From Spirogloea muscicola (taxonomy: Eukaryota; Streptophyta; Zygnematophyceae; Spirogloeales; Spirogloeaceae), in assembly GCA_009602725.1 (NCBI GenBank), contig WELB01000241.1, positions 52,108-68,116 on the forward strand: a DNA stretch of 16,009 nt. The letters are read 5' to 3'. The notes beneath the pieces were generated by a model, which saw only the letters and a program-made list of their open reading frames with translations, had not been told where the DNA came from and ran no database searches. Positions 1-9,845 of this stretch are shown here, piece by piece. How positions within the stretch are numbered: position 1 is the stretch's first letter; the number at the start of each line of letters is the position of its first letter. The position numbers and the translations under genes are program-made.

Positions 1-274
<274 letters not shown>

Positions 275-3200
275 ATGGCCGTCGGCGACGGCTACGTTAT
301 CGACATCTCCTCGCCGCGCCCTGAGGGCAAGGCGCGGCCTCCCGGTGAGCGCGCCCTGGGAAGCTCGAATCCTGGCCAAGCGTTCCCCGTGGCTCCTCCC
401 GGGCTTGGCGCGACGGCGCAGGCGGAGTGCCGTCGTCGCTGAACGCCGCAACTCCAATCCGCATTGTCACTGCAGCCATAGTAAAAGAGGTTGAGGCCCC
501 TGACGATGGCTGCGAGGACAGCAAGGGCGCGCCAGTCGATGGCGTCGAGGAAGGTGGCGAGGTACACTTAGGCGCTGATAACCCAGTGGTGATGCCAACA
601 CTGGGACGCTGGCACCGCCTCGTCGGCTCTCTGCATATCGTCCTCCTCGTGGTGAGGCTCCCAAAGGATTCAGGGGGACTGAAGATCACGCCATGCTCCT
701 GTCTAGTGCTTTGTGCTCCGTGTGTCGGCTCGTCACACATTGCCACGCCACAACTTCACTGGGTGCTCGGAGGCATGCAGTGGATGTTGGTGCTCAGGCC
801 GCTTCTCAGTGGCAGTATGCCCGTCATGGTAATCTGCAGGTTGCTCTTGCAGTGGGGGCTGCACTGCTTGGCTTCATCACGTGGCTTGTCACATCGTCTT
901 TCTATCACGACTCGGTCAGCCACCTTGCAGGCTCTCTGCGAATCCAGGTCAGCCCTGTGAGCCAACTGGGGCCTGTCTCACCGAGCTTGTCGCCTGTAGG
1001 GCAAGAGTGGGTACTTGCTGAGCATGTGATCCATGCCAGTGCTGTCTCTAGGATCAAGGGTCTCTTGCTCAGGTCACCAGAAGGACTCTGTGAGCCTTGT
1101 GTGTGATTGCCATCGTGTGGACAAGTGCAACTGATGTTAAGTGCAGCAACAACCACTTGCAGCCCATCCTCTCTTTGTTACTTATGGAGATAAACTGTGG
1201 ATGGCAGTCGGGGTTGGAGGATCACCCTGAGTCCACACTGCTCATGGCACAATGTCGAATCCTGTTACCCAGGTTCTGAACAACGGCGGAGATGGTGCAA
1301 GGAGGCATATGGCTGAGGCATATGCAAGCAGTCGATCCTTAGGCCGCGGTCTTGCACAGAGCACTTCGGACCAACTGGCTTTGGCAGATCTTACGGTTGG
1401 CTGCTACCTTGTCACATGTTTGACCTATGATTTGCACACTTTCCTTGCGACAGCAGAGTATATGCCGGTTTGGAGGTGTTGATATTGATGTGCAGCAAAG
1501 CTTGCACCATGTCTTTCTCAATCGTATGCTGAGTGGTGTCCAGCTCTGCAGCATGTTACTGCGAGTAGGAAGGTCCTTGTCTATGAGACAATTATGACGT
1601 AGCGACCTTGATATGCTTCCATCACTTGTTGCAGTAGACTGCTCTCACTCTGCACAATGTGGTAGTCCAGGTCCAGAGTATGAGCTTCATGCTGTTCAGC
1701 TCGATACCGGACGTGGCACGGGTGGGTTTTGTGAGCAGTGATGGGAACTTCACAGCTTACTCAAAGGTGTTTGCCAATTTCATCTCTGGCATACTTCTTC
1801 CCATCCAGCTGGGGAGCTGACTTGTTGACGAGTAAAGCCCAACACCTCGTCAAGCCAAGCCTGACGATGATCTGGGGTTTATCTGTACTTTTCCTTTTGG
1901 CAGAGTGCAAAGTTGAGCTCAGATGTTTGTGTGTACCTCCTCTCGGCAGGGTAATGATGGTCGTGTGATCCAGGAGACCAATGACTTTTCTTCACCCATG
2001 GTAAATCTCCTTGGTCAGCAGTCTGATGCATAATGTAATCTCGTTGCTTATGTTGAATGACTCAAGTCTGTGGACTCATGTTAAGCAACGGTGGTGACGG
2101 GGATTTACAGAGTTGGAGAACAGTGCCAGTGAATACCACCACAGGTCGTCCTATGCCACCTGTGGTACAAGTACCAGAAGATGAGGATGTCTCTTTATTG
2201 TTGCTCCGAGCGATGGGTCAGCGTCTTACGTTTTGGCAGGCCCTTCCTTCTCGAATGCATGGGCCCCTCTTAGCTGCTTCCACACCTCTGCACACCACAT
2301 CTGGAATGCAAGTTGGCATTTCTACTGTCCAGGTAGTCACTTACTGTTGACATAAAGTTGCAATGTGTTCATCTTGTTCATCATCAGTACAGTATTGGTG
2401 CAAGGGACTCTTCTTTGCAAAACATACATTTACCTTTGAGAGAGCTATCTAGGTGAAGAGGGCATGCAGGACAATGATTGCATGCTTTGCAGCTTGGACC
2501 TTGCTTGCTTTGAAGAAATCGTGCAGACCTGCACGATTTCTCTACAGCACATTCGGGCTGTTCATGACATTGAAAGGTTTGACATCAATTGGCTGATTAC
2601 GCCACATTGACTCTGTGAGAGTTTCAGATAGGTGCAAATGAGCTGGAAGGACAGCTGACTTCCACTGTTGACAGTCTTTCGTACAAGGGTGTACTTTTGT
2701 ATCTCACCACTGAGGTACACCCACCCAGCTTCAGACAGCCATAAGCCTGAAAGACGTTGTTTCAGATTGTTTCAGATTCTTAGTGTCTCGGTCACTGCCC
2801 ATGACATTGACCTTGCTAGCCCCAATGCTACTTCAAGTGGCACTTCTCTCAGAAGGACATTGCGGAAGTAATAAAGAGAGTAATGATGAGCTCCAAGTGA
2901 CAAGATATATTTCTCTGAGCAGGAGGGCTACTTGTTGGCAACCTCAGATCGTAGCAACAGATTGAACGAGGCCTCCTCTGGAGGAGCCCTCATGGGGTTG
3001 CTGTCAGCAAGCAACTCTGGAAATGCACTGATTGCTGACTCTGCACAGTATCTGGCCGACCAAAGTGCCTGGTGCACTGGCGATGGCCATCATGCTACCC
3101 ATGTCAAGCTGGCCGGCAGCAACTACTACGTTGACACAATCCCTGTGATTGAAGATGGCCTGACTCTGGTATGTCTTGGTTGCTTCTCTTGCTTGTTGAG

Positions 3201-6200
3201 ATTCTTCATTGGTGCATTGTTACGTCTTCCTTGCGGCACACATGCATTTTCCACATAGATATCAGAGGGCGTGTCTCTCATTTGTCAGACTGGCAATCTG
3301 CAGTGCGAGGTACTGCTGGTACCTCAAGGGAGTATCTGGGCCAGCCTCAATCGTCAGAATGCTCACGTTTGGATCGTCCTCGGTATGCTTCCATGTCCTT
3401 TTAGCAGTGACTCCTCCAGGGACTCCTCCTTTTACAATCCCGTGTCACACTGTAAGAGGCCATGTTCTGGAGATACTGGGAATCTATCGAGAAGGCTTTT
3501 GCGTGCTTTCATGCGGTCATTTTGGCGTGCTCCTTATGGATGATGCTGCCTCTTCTTTTTCTCAGGTGTGATAGTTGGCATAGTCCTGATAGGTGGTTTA
3601 CTGTGGGGTGCTTACGGCTTCCCCACTTACAGAAAAGCCATAGGCAGTGAACACTCGCTTCAGGAGGCATTGCGGCGAGAAGTAGAGCGTCGCCGCAGGG
3701 CGGACCTCTCATCACAGCACAAGTCGCAATTCATGGCAAACATGAGGTAAGAAACAGAGCGCACGGTACACTTGCTGGCTACATAGACCTGACTTTTCCT
3801 GGTTTGCCTGTATTCATCAGTCGATATTTAACCACAGTCCCTTGAATTTGGCAGTCATGAGCTGCGGACACCCATGGCTGGCATTATTGGTAAGTTCATG
3901 CCAACCACAAGTACTTTACCATGTAGGCCTGCAATCAGGACAAGCAAGGCCGCATCTTAGGCTTACAGCAACTAGCAGACGGTCTGCAGATGTACAGCCA
4001 GACCATCTTAGTTGATGCACACTGAAGGTCTTCAAAGTCATACTTTTGTGAACTGACCCCAAATGTTGCTACTCCTTTGAGTAGGCCTGGTCGATATATT
4101 GCTATGCGACGAGGGATTGACAGCAGAACAATACGATGCTCTTGCCCAACTGAAGCGGTGCTCGCTCTCCCTGCTGGGTTTGCTCAACAACATACTCGAT
4201 CTCTCCAAGGTTGGCAGCCCTCTTCGTTGCAGGTCTGCAGATGCAGCTTAGGGGGCCTACAAAGAGATTGTTGTCCACAGGCTCATGCTTGAGTCCTGCC
4301 AATCTTGTATGTTTGGCCAACTTGGGTGCAGATTGAGGCCGGAAAACTTGCAGTGGAGAAGCATGACTTCTCACTTCGGATGGAGGTGGAATCTGTTGTT
4401 GACATGTTCGCTGTGCAAGGCTTGTCATCCGGCGTGGAGCTGGCCCTTTCTCTTGAAGGTCTTGTACACTTGATAGCCTGTATCTGTCCTTCTCTCTTAC
4501 CATCCATGCTTCAGTCTACTGAGAATGAGAATTAGAAGGTAGCTGAATACCCAGTGCTTCAGTTGAATGTGTACCCGGTCCCGTAAGGACTTGTGTACAG
4601 TATAGTTGACAGCTTTTGCTTTGGGTTCTGCTTGTTCTCGCTGTGCAGATGATGTACCAGACATTGTTAGGGGCGATTCGGCTCGTTTCCGGCAGATACT
4701 GGCTAATCTCATGTCCAATAGCATAAAGTTCACAAAGTCTGGCTGGGTTATGGTGCGAGGCAAGGTCAAGACTAGTGATATTGGTCTCAAGAAGGGGCGA
4801 TCTCATTGGCGCAACCACCAGGTTGTTGCTCTGGAGTTTGAGGTGGAGGACACTGGCCTAGGTAAAGCAACTAATGTTGACCTGAGGTTGTAGCAACCCG
4901 ACTCTCGAATTTTTTGTGCTGGCTCCTCCCTGTAATACGGAGTGTTCAGTGCAGTGCGGTACTTGTCTTTGGTCAGAAGTTCACTATGGACGGAAAAGTG
5001 GTGTGCAGGCATTCCCCAGAGCAAATGGGAGTCTGTCTTTGAGAGCTTTGTGCAGGCAGACAGCAGCACCACTCGCACACATGGAGGCACCGGCTTGGGC
5101 TTGTCAATTGTACGTGCTTTTGTTGAGATGATGGGGGGCTCCATTGCCGTTGCCCCAAAGCCGCCCCCTGGTGGCCAGGGAACTCTTGTTCGATTCCATG
5201 TGGTCTTTGAGCTTCCACCACAGGAAGCTGGCAGCCTTCCTGGGCAACACGACGGGCCATCTCCTGTGCCGCTCTCTTTGAGCAAGAAGCTCTCGCAAGT
5301 TCCCGATCTCAAAGGGGCAACGGTCTTTCTTGCCGTGACGGTAAGGTTAAATGTTTGTGATGGAGTGCAGTCTGCCCCTGCGTGCTTGACATGGGAGATC
5401 TCTGAGCCATCCGTTGCTGTTTCGGAGCAGGGTTGCGGGAAGATGGTTGCAGAGCATTGGGTCAACGGGCAAGGCTTGCAAGCGGAGGTGGTTACTGAGT
5501 GGTGGGAGGTTCTTTCGTCTCTGCATGAGCTCCTGGCCAACTCGGGCAGGCCTTCTCCAAGTAGAGCACAAGCAGCAAGCAGCTTCAATTTGCTAGAGGA
5601 GCCGACCTTCTCCTTCCACACCGAGGAGGAGCCAACAAGCAAGGGCGTGCCTTGTAGGGTGTACGCAATTTTGGACATCTCTCTCTTTCCGAGGACAGAA
5701 GAAGATAACCAGCCAGACACCACAGATTTGATGTGCGAGCTGGCCACACTGCAACCCTTGCGTGATCTGGGCGTCACATTTGCCTGGCTGCTGACGCCCA
5801 ATACCTCCTCTGGACTTCGACAGGTTGGCTCCTCTGGCCACTTCATCCAGCCTTTTATCTCCTAGCAGGCAATGCGAGCGTATCACTGACCCGAAGCACT
5901 GCACGAACATGGCAGGCCCTTCGAGAGGCTGGGGTGTCCTTCATGGTCAACAAGCCAGTGTCCACAACAAAGCTACGGCATCTCTTGCTGGCCATGGCTG
6001 GGCAAGACTCTGCTCTTGACATCGCCCCACCTTCTGCCAAGCTAAAGAGCCAGGTGCGTCCCAATCTGGTGTGCTCTGGTTTGCACACATACACCGGAAC
6101 CAGGATGTAGCACAACTCGCCAAATGTTTGACTCATGCTCAAAATCTTGAATGCAGTTGGAGTTGAGAGAGCAGGTCATGTTGGCTCCCGGTATTCGAGC

Positions 6201-7565
6201 ACGGGAAGACACCAATGACGAATCACCTCCGCTTTCGAGGCAACCGTCCTTGGTGCCCTCCCGCACAGCCTCCAATGCTTCGGTCTTGGGAGAGCTGGCA
6301 CGCATAGCTGCCGAGGCTTCTGACGACATTCGACCCCAGGCGTCTGGCCAGCACCCCAACACCGTAACACCTCCCAGTCTGCCCTCCTTGCAACGGCAGA
6401 GGTCTGCTGAGCAGCAGCTTCTGACCAGTCAGGTCACCGGTGAATCTCAATCATCCTCTATGGAGAGAGAATGTGCACCGGTGTCAACATCTTTATCACC
6501 CTCTGAGACTGTTGGAGTGGCTCAAAGCAAGGAAGGCGTCAAGACCCCCTCTTCTAGGTCTCCGCTTGGCTCACCACGGTCCAATGCTCGAGCTTCTGGG
6601 GGGGGCCTTGCAAGCCAGCCACGGGATGCCCTTGCTGGCATGAACATCCTGCTTGCCGAGGTACGTGCGACCACCTTAGTCGGCTTCTTAGATACCAGAT
6701 TTTAGCACCATGTCATGCAAATGACTTCTCTCTGAGTCGTGCAGGACACGCCTGTCCTGCGAAGACTGGCTGTGATGATGCTGCGAAAGCTGGGCGCCGA
6801 GGTGAGGGCTGTCCACGATGGTCAGGAGGTGCTCGAGGCCCTTGCTACTGCAGGTGCTGACACTGATGCCACTTCCAGATTTGACGTCATCCTCATGGAC
6901 TGTCAGGTCAGCACCTCCTATACACTTCCTTATGTATATGCCTCATGCCCATAGTCTGTGCAGCCTCCTTCCCTCCAGGGGCTGAGAGAGTGCTGAGGTT
7001 GTCTGTGTCTCTGCTATTGGGAGGCCTATAGTGAAGGGCACGGGCAGCATAAGAGAGGCCAACAGATTGATAAGCTAATATATTGCATCAGGGCCGTTCT
7101 TCAGTCAAGGGCAGGTTGTCAAAGTTTAATGTGGTTTGCATTCTAAGTTCCTCAGGCTCCTCACGGATGCGAGGAGTCTTGATCTCCGTGCCTACAGCAG
7201 TGCTGCTTCCATGGAGAAAACCGAAGCGTCAGATTTTGTGATCCTTGTCTGGAGGCTAAGACAGGCTACCTGGCGCATGCTTGCAGATGCCTCGATTGGA
7301 TGGTTACGCAGCCACGCAACACATCCGCGACCAGGAGCACACTCAAGGAGGCCACATTGCCATTGTGGCCCTGACTGCGCATGCCATGGCAAGTGATGTG
7401 GAGAGGTGCATGGCTGTCGGTATGGATGCTTATCTGACAAAGCCCATCGATAGCGACAAGCTTGTTTCTACCCTCGATACACTCGTGCGAGGTCCCAAAC
7501 TGTTAGAGAAAGCCATTCACATACTGAGCGGGCCATCCAAAGATGAGCCGGCCATAAACTCCTGA
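275..7565 (+). CDS. Multi-exon transmembrane hybrid histidine kinase with double-Cache-type sensor (about 1,270 aa)
   Basis: Membrane sensor kinase expected to autophosphorylate a His and pass phosphate to its own receiver, then to an HPt protein. Exons I propose: 275-344, 781-947, 1273-1395, 1496-1564, 1638-1766, 1950-2000, 2111-2332, 2628-2714, 2923-3168, 3259-3382, 3566-3746, 3855-3889, 4085-4209, 4332-4458, 4649-4861, 5009-5340, 5431-5823, about 5869-6053, 6157-6660, 6745-6906, 7287-7565 (TGA). All introns are GT-AG and phases agree, except the junction at 5824-5868. Order: TM1 about residues 42-64; Cache sensor about 65-423; TM2 about 424-448; coiled coil; phosphoacceptor His about 491 in SHELRTP; HATPase with N box (NLMSNSIKF), DTGLG and GTGLGLS; degenerate receiver; Ser/Pro linker; receiver with Asp about 1180 in LMDCQMP. 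The sensor is Cache-like rather than CHASE, so I do not call it a cytokinin receptor. No HPt domain is seen. The exon model is hand-made; the sensor exons are less certain than the kinase exons. Confidence 0.88.
781..947 (+). other. Exon 2 of the kinase: first transmembrane helix
   Basis: The exon starts after gcatgcag and ends before a gtcagc donor. It joins exon 1 in phase 1 across a 436-bp intron. It encodes a uniformly hydrophobic stretch (ALAVGAALLGFITWLVTS) preceded by Arg/His and followed by a Ser/His/Asp-rich segment, as expected for a signal-anchor helix that places the following Cache region outside the cytoplasm. There is no cleavage-site-like pattern, so I read it as a retained helix. 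Confidence 0.75.
1273..3382 (+). other. Extracytoplasmic double-Cache-type sensor region (eight exons)
   Basis: Eight exons encode about 350 residues between the two TM helices. Amphipathic helices come first (exons at 1273, 1496 and 1638), followed by strand-like segments with family-typical features. These are VGFVSSDGNFTAYSK (a D-G turn in the first Cache lobe), SWRTVPVNTTTGRP (W...P.....TG), GMQVGISTVQ before the second lobe, and GVLLYLTTEEGYLLATS at the start of the second Cache lobe. This pattern is characteristic of dCache domains, which bind small ligands such as amino acids or carboxylates; the ligand here is unknown. The join at 2332/2628 (phase 0) makes a continuous strand-helix-strand and needs no extra exon. 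Confidence 0.65.
2514..2541. repeat. Perfect 13-bp inverted repeat inside a kinase intron
   Basis: AGAAATCGTGCAG and its exact reverse complement are separated by only two bases (AC), within intron 2333-2627. RNA folding would give a strong hairpin about 85 nt before the downstream acceptor. The stretch can also be read as an alternative exon beginning at 2493 or 2516, but the flanking exons join cleanly without it. Confidence 0.85.
3566..5340 (+). other. TM2, HisKA and HATPase_c core of the kinase
   Basis: Exons 3566-3746, 3855-3889, 4085-4209, 4332-4458, 4649-4861 and 5009-5340. The first exon gives TM2 and an Arg/Glu-rich coiled coil ending in QFMANM. A 35-bp exon supplies SHELRTPMAGIIG with the phosphoacceptor His. 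The next gives the second HisKA helix (NNILDLSK), then IEAGKL. The ATP lid and pocket follow: N box with both Asn, DTGLGIP assembled across the 4862-5008 intron, FESFVQAD as F box, and GGTGLGLSIV as G2. All catalytic residues are present, so activity is predicted. The protein junctions confirm the splice sites far better than the donor sequences alone. Confidence 0.93.
5281..6053 (+). other. Degenerate (pseudo-)receiver domain of the kinase
   Basis: It begins with LKGATVFLAVT, matching the first strand of a receiver, but the conserved acidic pair is replaced by Ala-Val-Thr. YAILDIS keeps an Asp at the usual phosphorylation strand, TFAWLLTP matches strand 4 and FMVNKPV matches the strand-5 Lys-Pro. 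Plant hybrid kinases often carry such a receiver-like domain between kinase and true receiver. A 90-bp GT-AG stretch at 5341-5430 is in frame both spliced and retained. Between 5823 and about 5869 the frame changes and no canonical donor/acceptor pair restores it. A short GC-AG intron at 5828-5868 would, as would an indel. Confidence 0.7.
6157..6660 (+). other. Ser/Pro-rich interdomain linker exon
   Basis: A single 168-codon exon between acceptor atgcag and donor gtacgt. It is rich in Ser, Pro, Arg and Gln with repeated S-P and R-x-x-S patterns, and looks disordered. Its last residues (GMNILLAE) are the first strand of the C-terminal receiver, ending at the first acidic residue; the second acidic residue opens the next exon. 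It is probably a flexible, phosphorylatable tether between the pseudo-receiver and the receiver. Confidence 0.85.
6643..7490 (+). other. C-terminal canonical receiver domain
   Basis: Three exons (end of 6157-6660, 6745-6906, 7287-7565) assemble a complete response-regulator receiver. ILLAE/DTPV gives the acidic pocket, DVILMDCQMPRLDGY the phosphoacceptor Asp, IVALTAH the conserved Thr and LTKPID the Lys-Pro. The 380-bp intron 6907-7286 falls immediately after the phosphorylated Asp strand. After the receiver about 20 residues remain before TGA at 7563-7565, with no output or HPt domain, so a separate phosphotransfer protein is required. Confidence 0.95.
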
Positions 7566-8630
7566 GCAGGCCTCATGACTATGTCGCCTGAGCTAACGTT
7601 GCCAGTGTTCTTATTCACACCGCTAGTTTTCAGGATAGCTATGCAAAGAGCCAGTGCCTCTCAAAACACGGAGGAAGAGCGCCAATGCGCCTCAATAAGC
7701 ATACGTCCATCAGTGGCAGCGTGCCTCAAAATACAACTTAGAGTTTGGAGGCTGTGCCAACATGACTCTGACTGCCCTTGGTGGCAGTTGGAGCATTGCA
7801 GAGGCTTGCTTGAGGCTGGGGGCTGCGTAATTGTTCTCCTCTCTCTATGCCACTAACTGAAACTTTTAGAAGCCCATGAAAACTACATTCTGACTGCACC
7901 CTTGTTATGTTGCACATCAGCCTGAAGGTGATGAAGACCGAATCAATGCAATTGTGAGTCTGTATGAGTTGAGCTTTTTGGTAGGACAGCCTGCGGCGAC
8001 TTCATTCATGTGTTGCATTGTCAAGTCAGGGTCTAAGGTACCCTTCCTCTTTCAGACGGTGCAGCAGAGTGGTCGTATTTGCGACCTTCGTATTTCTTGA
8101 GAAGCTGACGTCATTTCTCGAGAGCAGTAGGGCTGGGCGGGTTGATTTGAGGATATTGCCGCCAAGCTTTGGTCAGCAATATGCCAACGGTAATTTAGTC
8201 GGGACAACTATTAATTGCCCCATGGTCCTTGGTACGTCCTTTCTGAGTCATTGCGCAAAGATTACAGGTATTCACTGCTCTTGCTGCAGCAGCGGAGTAA
8301 CAAAGCATCTGCCCGCTTTGCTGAGGTTACCCAGGTAAACCAGAGGCAAGTGAAATGAAGGGGGCTGTTAAATGGAGTTTGTATTTGACCTAGTCTAGTC
8401 AACTTAACGAGATACCGTAGAGCATGCACTACAGAGGGATGCAGATGAAGAGAGACGGCAAAGAAGAGGGAGGCGGTTGGAAGCGAACCCGCCAACAAGC
8501 CAATGAGTAACCACACCAGCTTTCATCTGGCAGGAGTGGGTCACATGATGAAGTGCTTTGGCTACTGATGTGCACAAGAGAATGAAAGCAGAGTGTTGCA
8601 GTGAATCTTCACGGCCGCCAAGGAAAAGCT
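7566..8630. other. 3' flank of the kinase gene, no recognisable gene
   Basis: About 1 kb of moderate GC with only short, unrelated open frames and no family-like motifs on either strand. It should contain the 3' UTR of the kinase. I could not find the TGTAA polyadenylation signal used by many chlorophytes, nor AATAAA, close behind the stop codon. A pyrimidine-rich ctctttcag at 8047-8055 resembles an acceptor, but nothing coding follows it. Confidence 0.6.
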
Positions 8631-8633
8631 CTC

Positions 8634-8746
8634 TCGATATATACTGATATATATACATATACATATAGTTGTGTATGTATGATAAATACATGTATATACA
8701 TGTATACAAATAGTATATATAATTATATGTATATGTATTTGCAATG
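8634..8746. repeat. AT-rich (TA/TGTA)n microsatellite
   Basis: About 110 bp of interrupted TA, ATAC and TGTA repeats, very AT-rich against a GC-rich background. It marks the left edge of the repeat cluster. Open frames through it (Tyr/Ile repeats) are compositional artefacts. Confidence 0.9.
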
Positions 8747-8749
8747 TAT

Positions 8750-9530
8750 TCGCTTTGAGCGAGAAGTGGCTCGCCCAAAGAAGGTAGGGGCTGGGGAAGG
8801 CCAGCCCATAAAGGACGGACAAGGTCCAAAGAGCCAAAAGAACACAGCTATGCACGAGACTGTTGCAGATGGGAGCTTAGTAATTCCAATAAGACGAAGC
8901 TCGCCCATTTTAGAGAGAGCCCGCCCAAGCTGTAGGAGGCAGCCAGGCCACGCCAAGCAAGATGCAACGCCTGTGCCAGGGAGAAGAAGAGCTCGCCCAT
9001 AGAGAAGAAGGGCTGGCAAAGCCAACCCAAAAGAATGGACAATGTCCAAAGCCTGGGAGCGCGCTGCAAGGGAATGGGTAATCGCATTCTACAGTCAAGG
9101 GCCTGAGAGCTGGCTCGCTACAATTTGCCTAGTCTAGAGTATGGCGATGGCTGTAAGAGGCCAGCCCAGCTGGGAGTAGCTCATCCAAAGGGGTGGAGGA
9201 AATCTTTCGTGTATTTGAAACAAACGTAGGCCAAATGGCTGAGTACAAAGGCAAACACATCCAAAGATCTACGTATCCTACAGCAGATTGACCCGCTCAG
9301 TAAGCATAAGTCAAAATATAAAGGTCGCTAATCGATGTATATATACTAGATGACAGATACGAAGCCCTTCTGCCACCAACAAGAGCTCGCCCAGCTTTCT
9401 GGTGCAGGGCATTAACCTGAGCACGATGCAAACAGGCCGAAACTTGGAAGGTGGAGGGCTGTGGAAGGCAGCCCGAAAAGAGTGGACAAGGTCGGAAGGC
9501 GCTGGAAAGTGCCAAAATAGTCAACTAAGC
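8750..9530 (+). repeat. Cluster of diverged LINE-tail / SINE-like repeat copies
   Basis: At least four degenerate copies of one unit start near 8767, 8896, 8986 and 9385. Shared landmarks are gCTCGCCCa, then GGGCTGG-loop-CCAGCCC, then AAAAG.ATGGACAAGGTC, and in the longer copies CACACAGCTATGCA and GGGAGCTTAGTAA. The hairpin is kept at 8789-8808 (loop of six) and as GGGCTG/CAGCCC near 9449-9472 although the loops differ. The same landmarks occur in the 3' tail of the minus-strand LINE, so these are probably old 3' tails or SINEs that use the same tail. Copy borders are approximate. Confidence 0.7.
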
Positions 9531-9565
9531 GAGTTCTACAAAGGATGGTCACTTAGTAACCTCTT

Positions 9566-9643
9566 GTAAGTAGCAGCAAGCCAGATAGTCTAGCCGCCGG
9601 AAAGGTAAGCAGCAGCAAGCCAGATAGTCTAGCCGCCGGAAAG
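9566..9643. repeat. 39-bp direct tandem duplication
   Basis: Two adjacent 39-bp units, 9566-9604 and 9605-9643, both of the form gtaagYagcagcaagcc followed by agatagtctagccgccgg and aaag, differing at one base. The near identity says the duplication is recent compared with the eroded repeats around it. Confidence 0.92.
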
Positions 9644-9664
9644 AAAGTGAGCTCTTTCAGCGTC

Positions 9665-9845
9665 TCTGACCTGAGGCTGCTTAGCAGGGGTTACTGAGTG
9701 ATCCGTAGCTGCTTTGTTTCTTTGTGCTTGTTTTTCTTAGCGCTTCGCCTGGCCCCCTTCTCGTCCTTAGTTGAATCTGTTTTGGGCTGGCTTTTCCAGC
9801 CCCTATTCTCAATGGGCGAGCACTTTCTTCTTTCAGCCACGCTCC
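9665..9845 (-). repeat. LINE-tail repeat copy in inverted orientation to its neighbours
   Basis: This segment is the reverse complement of 10596-10790. It reads GAGGCTGCTTAGCAGGGGTT, then gtagctgctttgtttctttg, cttagcgctt, ggcccccttctcg, GGGCTGGCTTTTCCAGCCCC and CTCAATGGGCGAGCACTTTC. That is the sense 3'-end orientation of an element running left to right. It is one of the better preserved copies and is best explained as a 5'-truncated insertion of the LINE tail. Strand is given relative to the other copies in the cluster. Confidence 0.8.

Noticed and set aside
427-960. A long plus-strand open frame of 177 codons across intron 1 and exon 2
   Set aside because: It is in a different frame from the TM1-encoding exon, has no domain-like content and crosses well supported splice sites.
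1901-1949. Alternative acceptor ttttggcag giving a longer exon before 1950
   Set aside because: The frame that continues the sensor meets a TAA at the gtaatg; the 51-bp exon 1950-2000 keeps phase 0 on both sides.
2493-2576. A possible extra kinase exon reading LDLACFEEIVQTCTIS...
   Set aside because: It looks like an amphipathic helix, but its phase does not fit either neighbour, and exons 2111-2332 and 2628-2714 join in phase 0 to make a better Cache strand. It contains the 13-bp palindrome and is probably intronic.
4803-5846. A 347-codon minus-strand open frame
   Set aside because: It is antisense to the HATPase and pseudo-receiver exons, which have unmistakable motifs; no recognisable protein features in the antisense reading.
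8601-9002. Open frames across the AT microsatellite
   Set aside because: They consist of Tyr/Ile/Cys repeats dictated by TA-type repeats, then repeat-cluster sequence.
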